A stretch of 64,000 bases of DNA from an uncultured Clostridia bacterium. Its GTDB lineage: Bacteria > Bacillota > Clostridia > Oscillospirales > SIG627. The stretch's first letter is position 1; every line of letters begins with the position of its first letter. The stretch spans positions 62,001 through 126,000 of the forward strand of contig CANQBV010000003.1 of NCBI GenBank assembly GCA_947589595.1, written 5' to 3'. The notes under the pieces are model-generated. The model had not been told where the DNA came from and made no database searches. It saw only the letters and a program-made list of their open reading frames with translations. Position numbers and translations under genes: made by a program. Below are positions 28,710 through 38,437 of the stretch, one piece after another.

Positions 28710-29792
28710 TTACGGTGCTGTGATCGTCACCGCAAGATTCAGCTCCACGTCGCTCCCCATAACAAGGATCGCATATTCACCGGGAACAGCGTCCCCGGCT
28801 ACCGGAATTTGAAAGCTCCGGCTGCCGCCGCTCACCGTTTCCTGAATCTCGCCGGAGGCAAAGGTCGCCGTCACGGCGATCGTTTCGCTCTGCGAAAACT
28901 GCAGCGTCAACTCAAAAGTGCCGCCCGGCTGCATTTCAGTCCCGCTCAAAGCGTGGGTAACCGGCTGATCGTAAAAAGTATCAAATTCATATTCCAGAGA
29001 GCCGTGGTAAGCACGGTCGTCGCGCACATACCAGTCGCAGTTCAGGAAAACCTGCAAATGCTGCTCGTCTTCCAATTTCAAAGGCGTCAGCTCCTCCAGA
29101 CTGCCGCTGTAAAGGATATCGCCCTTTTCGCTTAAAATCCGCACACTGCAGAAATCCGGCTCCAGATTCAGAACCGCTTCAAAGGTGCTCCCCGCGGGAA
29201 GCGCCGCGCTTTCTCCGGGTTCTTCGGCAATTTCCTGCACGTCTTCGCTGCCGTCGGCTTTCCGGTGGATCCATTCGCCGGAAACCTTCGCTGCGCCGTA
29301 CGCTTTTCCCTCCACCTGCAGCGCCGCCTCCGGCACCTGCACATAAGGCATCACGCGCGCGTAGATCGCACTTTGCAAAAGCAGCGGTTCCGCTTCCTCG
29401 CGCGGGATATGATAGAGAACGCCTTCTTCATCCGTAAACAGGCAGTCGCTCGCCGAGGCGGAAAAATACAGCATATAGGAAAAATCTTCCCTTAGTTTAT
29501 GAAAGATCAGGCTGATTTTTTCGTATTCTTCAATCGGCTTTGCCGGTTTCTCCACGGATACGCCCTTTTCCACCGCGTTTACAAACAAGGCAATTTCGCT
29601 TTCTTCCTCCAGGATTACCGTTTCCTCCCCCTCGCCGGTATCGGCAAAAATCAGCTCCGCCCGGACGATTTTCCCGGAAGAAAGCCCGCCCTGCAGGTTC
29701 TGCCGGACGATCAGTCCCACCACCAAAAGCGGGATAAACAGTATTACAACGATCAAAAAAATCGTGCCGGGATTTCTTTTTTTCGGTTTCAT
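28710..29792 (-). CDS. Uncharacterised membrane-anchored extracytoplasmic protein
   Basis: N-terminal TM (GTIFLIVVILFIPLLVVGLIV); overlaps the upstream XRE gene by 4 bp. Confidence 0.65.
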   Translation of the reverse strand: MKPKKRNPGTIFLIVVILFIPLLVVGLIVRQNLQGGLSSGKIVRAELIFADTGEGEETVILEEESEIALFVNAVEKGVSVEKPAKPIEEYEKISLIFHKLREDFSYMLYFSASASDCLFTDEEGVLYHIPREEAEPLLLQSAIYARVMPYVQVPEAALQVEGKAYGAAKVSGEWIHRKADGSEDVQEIAEEPGESAALPAGSTFEAVLNLEPDFCSVRILSEKGDILYSGSLEELTPLKLEDEQHLQVFLNCDWYVRDDRAYHGSLEYEFDTFYDQPVTHALSGTEMQPGGTFELTLQFSQSETIAVTATFASGEIQETVSGGSRSFQIPVAGDAVPGEYAILVMGSDVELNLAVTITAP

Positions 29793-30535
29793 ACAGTCTC
29801 CTCTTGCGATGCAATTACTTTTCCGACCAATTTCAAATCATCGGTCTCCAAAACATGGATCGGGTCATACGCCGGGTTCAGCGAGCATAAATACACTTCG
29901 CCGCCGCGCCGCTCCCATTTTTTGCAAAGGCTTTCGCCGTTCAAAAGGAAAATTCCCACCTCGCCGGGGAAAATTTCCTGGCAGCGCTTGACGTAGACCA
30001 AATCGCCGTCGTGGATTTTCGGCTCCATACTGTCTCCGGAAATGCGGATCCCGAAAGAAGCATAGGACGGCACCTTTGCGGGATCGATCAAAAGCGAGGT
30101 CTTTTCGTCCGAAAGCACCGGCAGCGCCGCACCGGCCGCCGCAGGCGCGTCGAACACCGGGATTTCGCGCAGCACCCTGCCTTCCTCGGCGCGCTTTTTT
30201 GCTTTGCGTCCGTTTTCTGCCAATTCCGCTTCCTTTTCCAAAAGGGAAACCACCGTTTCCCTGCCGCGTTTATCCAGCGCCGCATACAGCGAAAGAATCC
30301 GCTTTTCCTCCTCGGGAAGCGCGGCCTTGGCGGACGAGGTATCCAGCACCAATTCCTCTACGCTCGTTCCCAAAACTTCAGCGATCCGCAAAATCTGGGA
30401 AAGGCGCGCGTTGTCGGAATCCCGCTTGAGCATACTGTCCAGCGTGGTATAGGGAATTCCGCACTTTTTGGCAAGCGCGGCTTTGGTCATTCCCTTTTCT
30501 TTCAAGAGCTCTGCAATTTTCTGATTAAACGCCAT
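29789..30535 (-). CDS. XRE-type HTH repressor with LexA/S24 peptidase domain
   Basis: HTH (MTKAALAKKCGIPYTTLDSMLKR), S24 SGDSMEPKIHDGDLVYV and downstream Lys; Ala-Gly site in FDAPAAAGAALP. Confidence 0.88.
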   Translation of the reverse strand: MAFNQKIAELLKEKGMTKAALAKKCGIPYTTLDSMLKRDSDNARLSQILRIAEVLGTSVEELVLDTSSAKAALPEEEKRILSLYAALDKRGRETVVSLLEKEAELAENGRKAKKRAEEGRVLREIPVFDAPAAAGAALPVLSDEKTSLLIDPAKVPSYASFGIRISGDSMEPKIHDGDLVYVKRCQEIFPGEVGIFLLNGESLCKKWERRGGEVYLCSLNPAYDPIHVLETDDLKLVGKVIASQEETV

Positions 30536-30576
30536 ACTGCCCCTCATTTTTCTCCAGTTTCATCGGAACCGGAATT

Positions 30577-30605
30577 ATTGTAGCATATTTCGTAAAGTTT
30601 GTAAA
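30577..30605 (-). promoter_or_regulatory. SigA-type promoter of XRE-S24 gene
   Basis: Minus strand TTTACA, 17 nt, TACAAT. Confidence 0.65.
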
Positions 30606-30698
30606 GAGAAATTACGATTTTTCATAGTCGGGCGCCAAAGCTTATCAAATTCAAAAAGATGCTATAATTCATTGGTATAGATCATTTTTTATCTTTTC

Positions 30699-30727
30699 TT
30701 GTAAATTCTTTTCCTATATGTTAGAAT
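30699..30727 (+). promoter_or_regulatory. SigA-type promoter of kor-suc operon
   Basis: TTGTAA, 17 nt, TAGAAT. Confidence 0.6.
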
Positions 30728-30802
30728 GAAAAGGAGCGAAATAAAATTAAAATCCCTCAAAAACTAAAATAAAGAAAGGCAATTTTGCAAAGGTGTTTTG
30801 AG

Positions 30803-31006
30803 ATGGCTGCCAAAAAACAACTGGTTATCAACACAAAATGGTGCAAAGGCTGTGGCGTTTGCGCCGCTTTCTGTCCGAGAGGCGTTCTCGCGCTGAAGGG
30901 CGAAAAGATCCAGGCCGTTCAGCCCGAAAGCTGCATTCGATGCGGTTTGTGCGAGCTGCGCTGCCCCGATTACGCAATTTATCTTGTTGAGGAGGAAGAC
31001 GCATGA
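30803..31006 (+). CDS. korD: 2-oxoacid:ferredoxin oxidoreductase delta subunit (2x[4Fe-4S] ferredoxin)
   Basis: CKGCGVCAAFCP and CIRCGLCELRCP. Confidence 0.88.
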   Translation: MAAKKQLVINTKWCKGCGVCAAFCPRGVLALKGEKIQAVQPESCIRCGLCELRCPDYAIYLVEEEDA

Positions 31007-32133
31007 AACAAGTCAAACTGATGCAGGGCAACGAAGCCTGCGTGGAAGGCGCACTCTACGCCGGGTGCCGCTTTTACGCCGGTTATCCGATCACTCCCTC
31101 CACGGAAATCGCCGAGGGCTGCGCTGTCAGAATGCCGCAGGTAGGCGGCAGATTTATTCAGATGGAAGATGAAATCGCCAGCTGTGCCGCCGCGATCGGC
31201 GCCAGCGCCGCCGGTACGAAGTCTATGACCGCGACTTCCGGCCCCGGCTTTTCTTTGAAGCAGGAAAACCTGGGCTATGCCTGCCTGACCGAGGTTCCCT
31301 TCGTTCTGGTAGACGTCCAGCGTGCCGGCCCCTCTACCGGTCTTCCCACGTCTCCCTCTCAGGGCGATATGATGCAGGCCAAATGGGGGACGCACGGCGA
31401 TCATCCGATCATCGCCATTGCCCCCTCTACCGTGGAAGAATGCTATAAGCTTTGCGTACGCTGCTTCAACCTTTCCGAAAAATACCGCACGCCGGTTCTC
31501 TTTATGATGGACGAAATCGTTGGTCACCTGCGCGAGAGTGTGGAGCTTCCTGAAGACGGAGAACTGGAAGTCATTGACCGCGCCGCGCCCGCCGATCCCA
31601 AAAACGCCGGTCCGGCCTATGCCTGCCCGAACGGAGAGCTCGTTCCCGTGATGGCGCCCTTCGGCCAGGGTCAGCGCTACAATATCACCGGTCTGATTCA
31701 CACCGACGACGGCTTCCCCACCAATTCCAACGATATTGCAGACTCCCAGGTGAGAAGACTGATCCGCAAGATCGAAGAAAACCGCGACGATATCATTACG
31801 TATGAAGAAAAAGATCTCGAAGACGCCGATACCTGCATCGTTTGCTACGGCGGTACCGCCCGCAGCGTATACAGCGCCGTCGAAACCCTGCGCGCCGAAG
31901 GCAAAAAGGTCGGCATTTTCCGTCCGATCACCGTTTGGCCCTTCCCCGAAAAAGAGCTGGAAGCAATCTCCGGGAAGGTCAAGAGAATCGTGGTTGCCGA
32001 GCACAACGACGGTCAGATCCTTCTGGAAGTTCAGCGCGTGGTAAAAGACAACTGCAAGGTCGATTTCATCGGAAAGATCAACGGCACCGTTATCACGCCC
32101 GATGAAATCGTTGCCAAAGTAAAGGAGGCATAA
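31003..32133 (+). CDS. korA: 2-oxoacid (2-oxoglutarate):ferredoxin oxidoreductase alpha subunit
   Basis: GNEACVEGALYAGCRFYAGYPITPSTEIAE; ATSGPGFSLKQENLGYA. Confidence 0.92.
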   Translation: MKQVKLMQGNEACVEGALYAGCRFYAGYPITPSTEIAEGCAVRMPQVGGRFIQMEDEIASCAAAIGASAAGTKSMTATSGPGFSLKQENLGYACLTEVPFVLVDVQRAGPSTGLPTSPSQGDMMQAKWGTHGDHPIIAIAPSTVEECYKLCVRCFNLSEKYRTPVLFMMDEIVGHLRESVELPEDGELEVIDRAAPADPKNAGPAYACPNGELVPVMAPFGQGQRYNITGLIHTDDGFPTNSNDIADSQVRRLIRKIEENRDDIITYEEKDLEDADTCIVCYGGTARSVYSAVETLRAEGKKVGIFRPITVWPFPEKELEAISGKVKRIVVAEHNDGQILLEVQRVVKDNCKVDFIGKINGTVITPDEIVAKVKEA

Positions 32134-32135
32134 AC

Positions 32136-32951
32136 ATGGCGTCTAAATTGATCGATAAATATTTCCGCGAAGCACATCTGCCTCACATCTGGTGCCCCGG
32201 CTGCGGCCACGGCGTTCTCATGAGAGACGTTGCCCAAGCAGTGGAAAACTTAGGGCTGGATAAGGACAAAGTGGTTCTGGTTTCCGGCATCGGCTGCTCT
32301 TCCCGCGCTGCCGGCTATATGGATTTCAATACCATGCACACCACCCACGGCAGAGCGCTCGCCTTTGCCACCGGTATTAAAATGGCGCATCCCGAGCTGG
32401 AAGTCATCGTCATCATGGGCGACGGCGACGCCAGCGCCATCGGCGGCAACCACCTCATTCACGCCGCCCGCCGCAACATCGGTATCACCGCGATCGTGTT
32501 CAACAACGATATCTACGGTATGACCGGCGGTCAGTATTCTCCCACCACGCCTTACGGCGAAAAGGGCACGACCGCTCCCTATGGCAATATTGACAGGCCG
32601 TTCGATATCCCCAAGGTGGCCGAAGCTGCCGGTGCGACCTACACCGCCAGGGGCACGGCTTACGACGCCAGACTTACCACCAAGCTCATTGAAGAAGGCA
32701 TTCGCCACAAAGGCTTTTCCATTATCGAGTGCGCTTCCATTTGCCCCACCTACTACGGCAGAAAGAACAAAAAAGGCAGCGCCGTGGATATGTACACCTG
32801 GCAGAAGGAAAACAGCATTCCCGCCGCCAAAGCCAAAGACATGACTCCCGAAGAGCTGGAGGGCAAATTGGTTGTGGGCGAACTTTCGCGCAGCGAATTC
32901 CCCGAACTGACCGAACAGTATCAGAAGATCATCGACAAGTTCCAGAAATAA
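32136..32951 (+). CDS. korB: 2-oxoacid (2-oxoglutarate):ferredoxin oxidoreductase beta subunit (TPP-binding)
   Basis: WCPGCGHGVLMRDVAQA; GDGDASAIGGNHLIHAARRN. Confidence 0.93.
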   Translation: MASKLIDKYFREAHLPHIWCPGCGHGVLMRDVAQAVENLGLDKDKVVLVSGIGCSSRAAGYMDFNTMHTTHGRALAFATGIKMAHPELEVIVIMGDGDASAIGGNHLIHAARRNIGITAIVFNNDIYGMTGGQYSPTTPYGEKGTTAPYGNIDRPFDIPKVAEAAGATYTARGTAYDARLTTKLIEEGIRHKGFSIIECASICPTYYGRKNKKGSAVDMYTWQKENSIPAAKAKDMTPEELEGKLVVGELSRSEFPELTEQYQKIIDKFQK

Positions 32952-32964
32952 GGGAGGAAATGAT

Positions 32965-33498
32965 ATGAGTAAAATGGAAATCCGTCTCGCCGGTACCGGC
33001 GGACAGGGCCTGATCACCGGCACCATCATTTTGGCAGAAGCCGGCATTTTTGAAAACAAATTCGTCGCGCAGTCTCAGTCCTACGGGCCCGAAGCCCGCG
33101 GCGGTATGTGCAAGGGCGAGGTTATTATTTCCGATGAAAAAATCGGCTTTACCAAAGTAACCAAACCCACCTTCGTCATGGCGCTTTCCCAGCTTTCTTT
33201 TGAAAAGTATTGCTACGGACTCAGCGACGAGTGCTTCGTATTGGTGGATGAAACCATCGAAGTTCCCGCCGATTACCAAAGAAAGAATTTCTTAAAGCTT
33301 CCCATTCTGGCCACGGCAAGAGAAAAGGTCGGCAAAATGCAGACCGTCAATATCGTTTCCATCGGTGCGATCAACGAAATCCTCAAGCTTTCCTCTTTCG
33401 AAAATGTCAAAAAGGCCGTTCTCCTGCACATTCCCAAAGGAACGGAAGAATTGAACCTGAAAGCGCTCGAAGAAGGCGCGAAACTGCTTACGAAATAA
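32965..33498 (+). CDS. korC: 2-oxoacid (2-oxoglutarate):ferredoxin oxidoreductase gamma subunit
   Basis: RLAGTGGQGLITGTIILAEAG; QSQSYGPEARGGMCKGEVIIS. Confidence 0.92.
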   Translation: MSKMEIRLAGTGGQGLITGTIILAEAGIFENKFVAQSQSYGPEARGGMCKGEVIISDEKIGFTKVTKPTFVMALSQLSFEKYCYGLSDECFVLVDETIEVPADYQRKNFLKLPILATAREKVGKMQTVNIVSIGAINEILKLSSFENVKKAVLLHIPKGTEELNLKALEEGAKLLTK

Positions 33499-33511
33499 AG
33501 GGAGGTTCACT

Positions 33512-34678
33512 ATGAAAATTCATGAGTATCAGGCAAGAGACCTGTTTTGCCAATACGGTATTCCCTGCCCGGCGGGTATTGTAGCCCAGACGGCGGAGGA
33601 AGCCAAAGAAGCCTTTGCCAAAATCGGCACGACGCCCGTGGTGGTCAAAGCGCAGATTCACTCCGGCGGGCGCGGCAAGGCCGGCGGCGTGAAGCTCTGC
33701 CAAAGCGCAGATGAGGTCTATGACTTTGCCAAAAACCTCATCGGCAGCCGTCTTTACACCCACCAGACCGGCCCCGAAGGGCGCGAAGTCCAGAAGGTCT
33801 TCGTTGCCGAAGGCACCCACATTGCCAAAGAATACTATTTCTCCATGACCGTGGATTCCGCCAACGCCGCCGTTGTAATGATCGCTTCGGCCGAGGGCGG
33901 CACGGAAATCGAAGAGCTTTCCAAAAACCACCCCGAAAAAATTCTTCAGCAGCGTATTAACCCCGTGATCGGCTACAAGGATTACGACGGTTGGGAAATG
34001 GCGCAGAAGCTGGGTCTGACCGGCGACAAGGCCAAAATTTTTGTCAAAATCGCCCGCGGTATGTACCGTCTCTTCCTGGAAAAGGATTGCTCCCTGGTGG
34101 AGATCAACCCGCTGGTGGAAACCGCAGAGGGCACGCTCATCGCCGTTGACGCCAAAGTCAATTTCGACGATAACGCCCTGTTCCGTCACCCGGATATCGT
34201 AGCCCTGCGCGACTTTAACGAGGAAGACCCCAAGGAAATTCAGGCTTCCAAGTACGACCTAAACTACGTTTCGCTCGACGGTTCCGTTGGCTGCATGGTA
34301 AACGGTGCGGGTCTGGCGATGGCCACCATGGATATCATTAAATCGTTCGGCGGCAGCCCTGCCAACTTTCTCGACGTGGGCGGCAGCGCTACGACCGAAC
34401 GTGTTACCGCCGCTTTTGAAATTTTACTTTCCGACCAGAACGTAAAGGCCATTCTGGTGAATATCTTCGGCGGTATCATGAAGTGCGACGTCATTGCTCA
34501 GGGGATTGTGGAAGCCGCCAAGGCCATGGAAATCAAGGTTCCGGTCGTTGTCCGTCTGGACGGCACCAATGCCGACGCCGGCCGAGAGATCCTCGGGAAT
34601 TCCGGGCTTTCTCTGGTTCCCGCAGAAACCTTTGCCGAAGCTGCCAAAAAGGCAGTGGAACTGGCAGCACAGAACTAA
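33512..34678 (+). CDS. sucC: ADP-forming succinate--CoA ligase beta subunit
   Basis: [56 protein letters not shown]. Confidence 0.96.
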   Translation: MKIHEYQARDLFCQYGIPCPAGIVAQTAEEAKEAFAKIGTTPVVVKAQIHSGGRGKAGGVKLCQSADEVYDFAKNLIGSRLYTHQTGPEGREVQKVFVAEGTHIAKEYYFSMTVDSANAAVVMIASAEGGTEIEELSKNHPEKILQQRINPVIGYKDYDGWEMAQKLGLTGDKAKIFVKIARGMYRLFLEKDCSLVEINPLVETAEGTLIAVDAKVNFDDNALFRHPDIVALRDFNEEDPKEIQASKYDLNYVSLDGSVGCMVNGAGLAMATMDIIKSFGGSPANFLDVGGSATTERVTAAFEILLSDQNVKAILVNIFGGIMKCDVIAQGIVEAAKAMEIKVPVVVRLDGTNADAGREILGNSGLSLVPAETFAEAAKKAVELAAQN

Positions 34679-34692
34679 GGAGGGGAGAAAAT

Positions 34693-35592
34693 ATGATTCT
34701 GGTAAATAAAGATACGAAAGTTATCGTACAAGGCATCACCGGTTCGCAGGGAAAATTCCACACCGAGCAGATGCTGGCTTACGGCACCAATATCGTAGGC
34801 GGTACCTCTCCCGGAAAAGGCGGTATGGAGGTACTGGGCGTTCCGGTATTCAATACCGTTAAGGAAGCCAAAGAAAAAACCGGCGCCAACTGCTCGATCA
34901 TCTATATTCCGCCGGCATTTGCCGCCGACGGCATTCTCGAAGCCGTGGATGCGGAAATCGAGCTGGTGGTCTGCATTACCGAAGGCATTCCGGTGCTGGA
35001 TATGATGCGCGTAAAAAACTATATGGAAGGCAAAAAGACCCGTCTGATCGGGCCGAACTGCCCCGGTCTGATTTCCCCCGGCGCCTGCAAGGTGGGGATC
35101 CTGCCCGGCTTCATCCACGTACCCGGTCACGTCGGCGTTATGAGCCGCTCCGGCACCCTGACCTATGAAGCCGTGCATCAGCTTACTCACCTCGGCATTG
35201 GCCAGAGCAGTGCGGTCGGTATCGGCGGCGACCCGATTCGCGGTACCGGATTCATCGACGTATTGAAAATGTTCAATGAAGATCCCGAAACCTACGCGGT
35301 CGTGATGATCGGCGAGATCGGCGGCAGCGGCGAAGAAGAAGCAGCCGAGTGGATTCAGCAGAACATGAAAAAGCCCGTAGTTGCCTTTATCGGCGGCAAG
35401 ACCGCTCCCAAAGGCAAAAGAATGGGTCACGCCGGCGCGATTATTTCCGGCGGAAAAGGCACCCAGGCCGGCAAGGTTGCCGCTCTGGAAAAAGCCGGTG
35501 TGCTGGTAGCTCCCACGCCCGATAAAATCGGCGAAACACTGGTTACAGCGATCAAAAAAGCCGGTATTTACGAAAAGTGCCTCGTAAAATAA
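34693..35592 (+). CDS. sucD: Succinate--CoA ligase alpha subunit
   Basis: [53 protein letters not shown]. Confidence 0.96.
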   Translation: MILVNKDTKVIVQGITGSQGKFHTEQMLAYGTNIVGGTSPGKGGMEVLGVPVFNTVKEAKEKTGANCSIIYIPPAFAADGILEAVDAEIELVVCITEGIPVLDMMRVKNYMEGKKTRLIGPNCPGLISPGACKVGILPGFIHVPGHVGVMSRSGTLTYEAVHQLTHLGIGQSSAVGIGGDPIRGTGFIDVLKMFNEDPETYAVVMIGEIGGSGEEEAAEWIQQNMKKPVVAFIGGKTAPKGKRMGHAGAIISGGKGTQAGKVAALEKAGVLVAPTPDKIGETLVTAIKKAGIYEKCLVK

Positions 35593-35601
35593 CCCCTGTA
35601 C

Positions 35602-35639
35602 AAAAAAAGACAGATCCCATGGGATCTGTCTTTTTTTAT
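35602..35639 (+). terminator. Rho-independent terminator of kor-suc operon
   Basis: AAAAAAAGACAGATCC-CATG-GGATCTGTCTTTTTTT. Confidence 0.9.
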
Positions 35640-35829
35640 TCTCAGGGCGCTGCCCTGAACCCCATTCCGGGAACTTTTCAAAATGCTCTCTGAAAATTCT
35701 CAAAACTTTCAAGATAACAAAAGAGAAAATGATTCTTATCCTTTTCTTTTTTGTCTGAAAAATTTTTGAAACTCAAGAAAACCGTTTATAAAAAGCTTTC
35801 TTGCAGCGCGTGGGACAGCGTTCCGCAAT
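35640..35829. repeat. Intergenic repeat element, copy B (~190 bp)
   Basis: Starts CAGGGCGCTGCCCTGAACCCC, ends TTGCAGCGCGTGGGACAGCGTTCCGCAA; TTTTTGAAACTCAAGAAAACC block shared with copy A. Confidence 0.65.
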
Positions 35830-37134
35830 TCATCGGTTATCAGCCGAAAGCAGGTAGTCGATGAATTGCTGCGCCGTCCGGCCCGATACACCGCCGTGGC
35901 GCATTTCCCAGCGGTTGGCCTCGGCGCGCAGCACGGCCTCGTCCAAGAGAATGCCGTTCCGTTTCGCCAGACCGGATACAATCTTGTAAAAATCGTCCTT
36001 GGAAGGCTTGGAGTAGCGGATCGTAATGCCGAAACGGTGCACCAGAGAAAGCTTTTCCTCCATGGTATCCGAACGGTGGATCTCATCATCCGTTCTTTCC
36101 ATATCGTCCCGGTCTTTCCAGATCTCCTTGATCAGATGGCGGCGATTGGAGGTTGCATAGATCACCACATTCTCCGGCTTGGCCTCCACACCGCCTTCGA
36201 TTACCGCTTTCAGATATTTATACTCAATCTCAAAGTCTTCAAAGGAAAGATCATCCATAAAAATGACGAACTTGTAATTCCGATCCTTGATTTGCGCAAT
36301 CACATCGGAAAGGGCGCGAAACTGGTGCTTGTAGATTTCGATCATGCGCAAACCGCTTGCGTAAAACTCGTTTACAATCGCCTTGATGCTGGTGGATTTT
36401 CCCGTGCCGCTGTCGCCGTACAGCAAAACGTTATTCGCGCGTTTGCCCTCTGTAAAGGCGCGCGTATTGGCAACGAGCTGCTCTTTTTGTTCCTCATAGC
36501 CGATCAGATCGTCCAGCAGCACCGGCTCCATGCCCTGCGTGGGATAGAGCGCCGCTTTCCCGTCTGCCTCCGCCAGTACGCGGAACGCCTTGTTCAGTCC
36601 GAGCATTCCCACGCCGCATTCCCGGTAAAAGGCGGTAAGAACGGCAAAAAATTCTTGATCATCCGTCGCCCGCGCCAGGCGATCGCTCAGCTTTTCAATG
36701 TTCTCGCCGGCCGTACCGGAACCCCGACGCTGCGGGACAGATTCATAGGAAAGCAGCTCCGGAAGAAACGCCGCGTCAAGCTTTCCGCGTAAATCGTTGA
36801 AATCATAGAAAAATAAACGGCGAAAAATGCGAATATCGTGCATGGCAAGCCGGTCGAGACTACCGTTCCCCGCGCCCACCTTTTCGCAGGCCAAACTAAA
36901 GGGGTTTTCATCCATTGCCAGCAAATATGCCAAATAACGCTGCCAGAGATTCTTTGTAAAACCGTAGTCCGAAGCAAGCTGCAAAAGCGCCCTGACTTGA
37001 CGGTAGAAAGCAGCGGTCAGTTCTTCCCGGTCAAACGGTTCTGTCTTCACCGCGTTTTGAATTTTGAACAGCTGCTGCAGGATCGCAGCCTGCGGCACAT
37101 TGCCGTACAGCAAAAAATTCACAGCGTCTTGCAT
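35830..37134 (-). CDS. DUF815-type AAA ATPase
   Basis: LLYGDSGTGKSTSIKAIVNEF Walker A; FVIFMDDLSFEDFEIEYKYLKAVIEGG; IYATSNRRHLIKE. Confidence 0.88.
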   Translation of the reverse strand: MQDAVNFLLYGNVPQAAILQQLFKIQNAVKTEPFDREELTAAFYRQVRALLQLASDYGFTKNLWQRYLAYLLAMDENPFSLACEKVGAGNGSLDRLAMHDIRIFRRLFFYDFNDLRGKLDAAFLPELLSYESVPQRRGSGTAGENIEKLSDRLARATDDQEFFAVLTAFYRECGVGMLGLNKAFRVLAEADGKAALYPTQGMEPVLLDDLIGYEEQKEQLVANTRAFTEGKRANNVLLYGDSGTGKSTSIKAIVNEFYASGLRMIEIYKHQFRALSDVIAQIKDRNYKFVIFMDDLSFEDFEIEYKYLKAVIEGGVEAKPENVVIYATSNRRHLIKEIWKDRDDMERTDDEIHRSDTMEEKLSLVHRFGITIRYSKPSKDDFYKIVSGLAKRNGILLDEAVLRAEANRWEMRHGGVSGRTAQQFIDYLLSADNR

Positions 37135-37197
37135 TTTATCCCTCCCGGATTTTTCCCTTACAAAGCCCGGTTCCGGCGCCGGAACCGGGCTGACTTT

Positions 37198-37554
37198 TCA
37201 TTTTTCCGATTTTTTTAATTCGCGTTCGATCGGGATCATGGAAAGGAGCGGAACCAGCGACCCCAGTAAAAACAAAACCAGACAAAGAGTCCCCTGCGCT
37301 TCCACAGAAAAAAAGAACCACGCTACTCCGGCAAACGCACCGCCCACAAAAAGAAGCGCCCAACCGGACTGCCAAAGAAAGTGTGCCAGCATGAGATTGG
37401 CCTTTTCCCATGCGGCTTGGGAAGCGGTGGAGCGGGGGGTACGATAGCCGATCAAAGCCTGGATCTTTTCCTTGGCAGCTTTCCGACAAACACGCGACAG
37501 GCACAAATAGAAAACCGGCAGGAAGAGATCCAGCGCCAAAAAAGCAACTCTCAC
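37198..37554 (-). CDS. SdpI-like small membrane protein
   Basis: IGYRTPRSTASQAAWEKANLMLAHFL motif plus TM helices. Confidence 0.65.
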   Translation of the reverse strand: MRVAFLALDLFLPVFYLCLSRVCRKAAKEKIQALIGYRTPRSTASQAAWEKANLMLAHFLWQSGWALLFVGGAFAGVAWFFFSVEAQGTLCLVLFLLGSLVPLLSMIPIERELKKSEK

Positions 37555-38027
37555 GCTTTCTTCCTCTCCCGCGCCGTTTTCCGTATCCGGAAAAGAGCTG
37601 TCAAAACTACCACCGCGCCAAACCCGGCCAAAGCGCCGGAAAAATCGATCATGACGTCCACCACGGCGGGATACCGCCCTTTGGAAAAGGTCTGCAAAAA
37701 TTCATCCGTCAGTGCGCAGAACAGCACACTGAAAAAAATCTCGTATCGGCTATGCAGAATTTCTCCCCGCCGCACAAACACGGAAAGCGAAAGCAAAAAA
37801 GCAAGCAGTCCGAATTCAGAAGCGTGCGCCAGCTTGCGGATTATCGATTCCGTTTTTTGCTGCGAAATCGGTCTTTTTACCACTTTTTCAATGGTCTGTA
37901 CCACCACTTTGGTCACCTGCGAGCTCTTTTTGGAGGAAGCGCTGGCATTCTGCATGGAATTGGAAAAAACAAACAGCAAAACGGCCAGCGTTAAAAGCGG
38001 CAAAGCAATACGCCAGAATTTCTTCAT
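37551..38027 (-). CDS. VanZ-family membrane protein
   Basis: VFSNSMQNASASS...RKLAHASEFGLLAFLLSL...CALTDEFLQTFSKGRYPAVVDVMIDFSGALAG. Confidence 0.88.
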   Translation of the reverse strand: MKKFWRIALPLLTLAVLLFVFSNSMQNASASSKKSSQVTKVVVQTIEKVVKRPISQQKTESIIRKLAHASEFGLLAFLLSLSVFVRRGEILHSRYEIFFSVLFCALTDEFLQTFSKGRYPAVVDVMIDFSGALAGFGAVVVLTALFRIRKTARERKKA

Positions 38028-38199
38028 TTCGTTTTCCTTTCCGGGATGCCGACTTCAGCAGACCCAAAGTATTGCCGGAACCCCCGGCCTTGTGCGGTTC
38101 AGGATATTTTGCTGTCAAGCGGACTCGGCAGCCGTGCAGAAAAAGGGGCGGAAAACCCCCTGGCTTCTGGCGGCTGCCGGTTTCCGTTTTTACTTTGTT

Positions 38200-38424
38200 T
38201 CAGGATCTTTCGGCAATATAATCGCAGAGATCCTGCAGGGTGATAATGGAGTGAATATCGGCCTCGTTGATTTCCGTACCGAATTTTTCTTCACAGATCA
38301 CAATAAAATCCGCAATTTCCAGCGAATTTAATTTCATATCGTTCACAAATTCCGCTTCGGGCGTCACCAAATCCTCGCTGACTTCCAATTCTTCCACCAA
38401 AATCTTTTTAAGGACTTCGTACAT
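38200..38424 (-). CDS. Acyl carrier protein
   Basis: VTPEAEFVNDMKLNSLEIADFIVICEEKFGTEI; Ser in NSLE as putative 4'-phosphopantetheine site. Confidence 0.87.
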   Translation of the reverse strand: MYEVLKKILVEELEVSEDLVTPEAEFVNDMKLNSLEIADFIVICEEKFGTEINEADIHSIITLQDLCDYIAERS

Positions 38425-38437
38425 ATGTGTTTTTCTC

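Noticed and set aside
30979-35712. Long minus-strand ORFs over the kor-suc operon (30979-32004, 32250-33059, 33488-34189, 34675-35712)
   Set aside because: Antisense mirrors of strongly recognisable enzymes; no RBS or domain signal.
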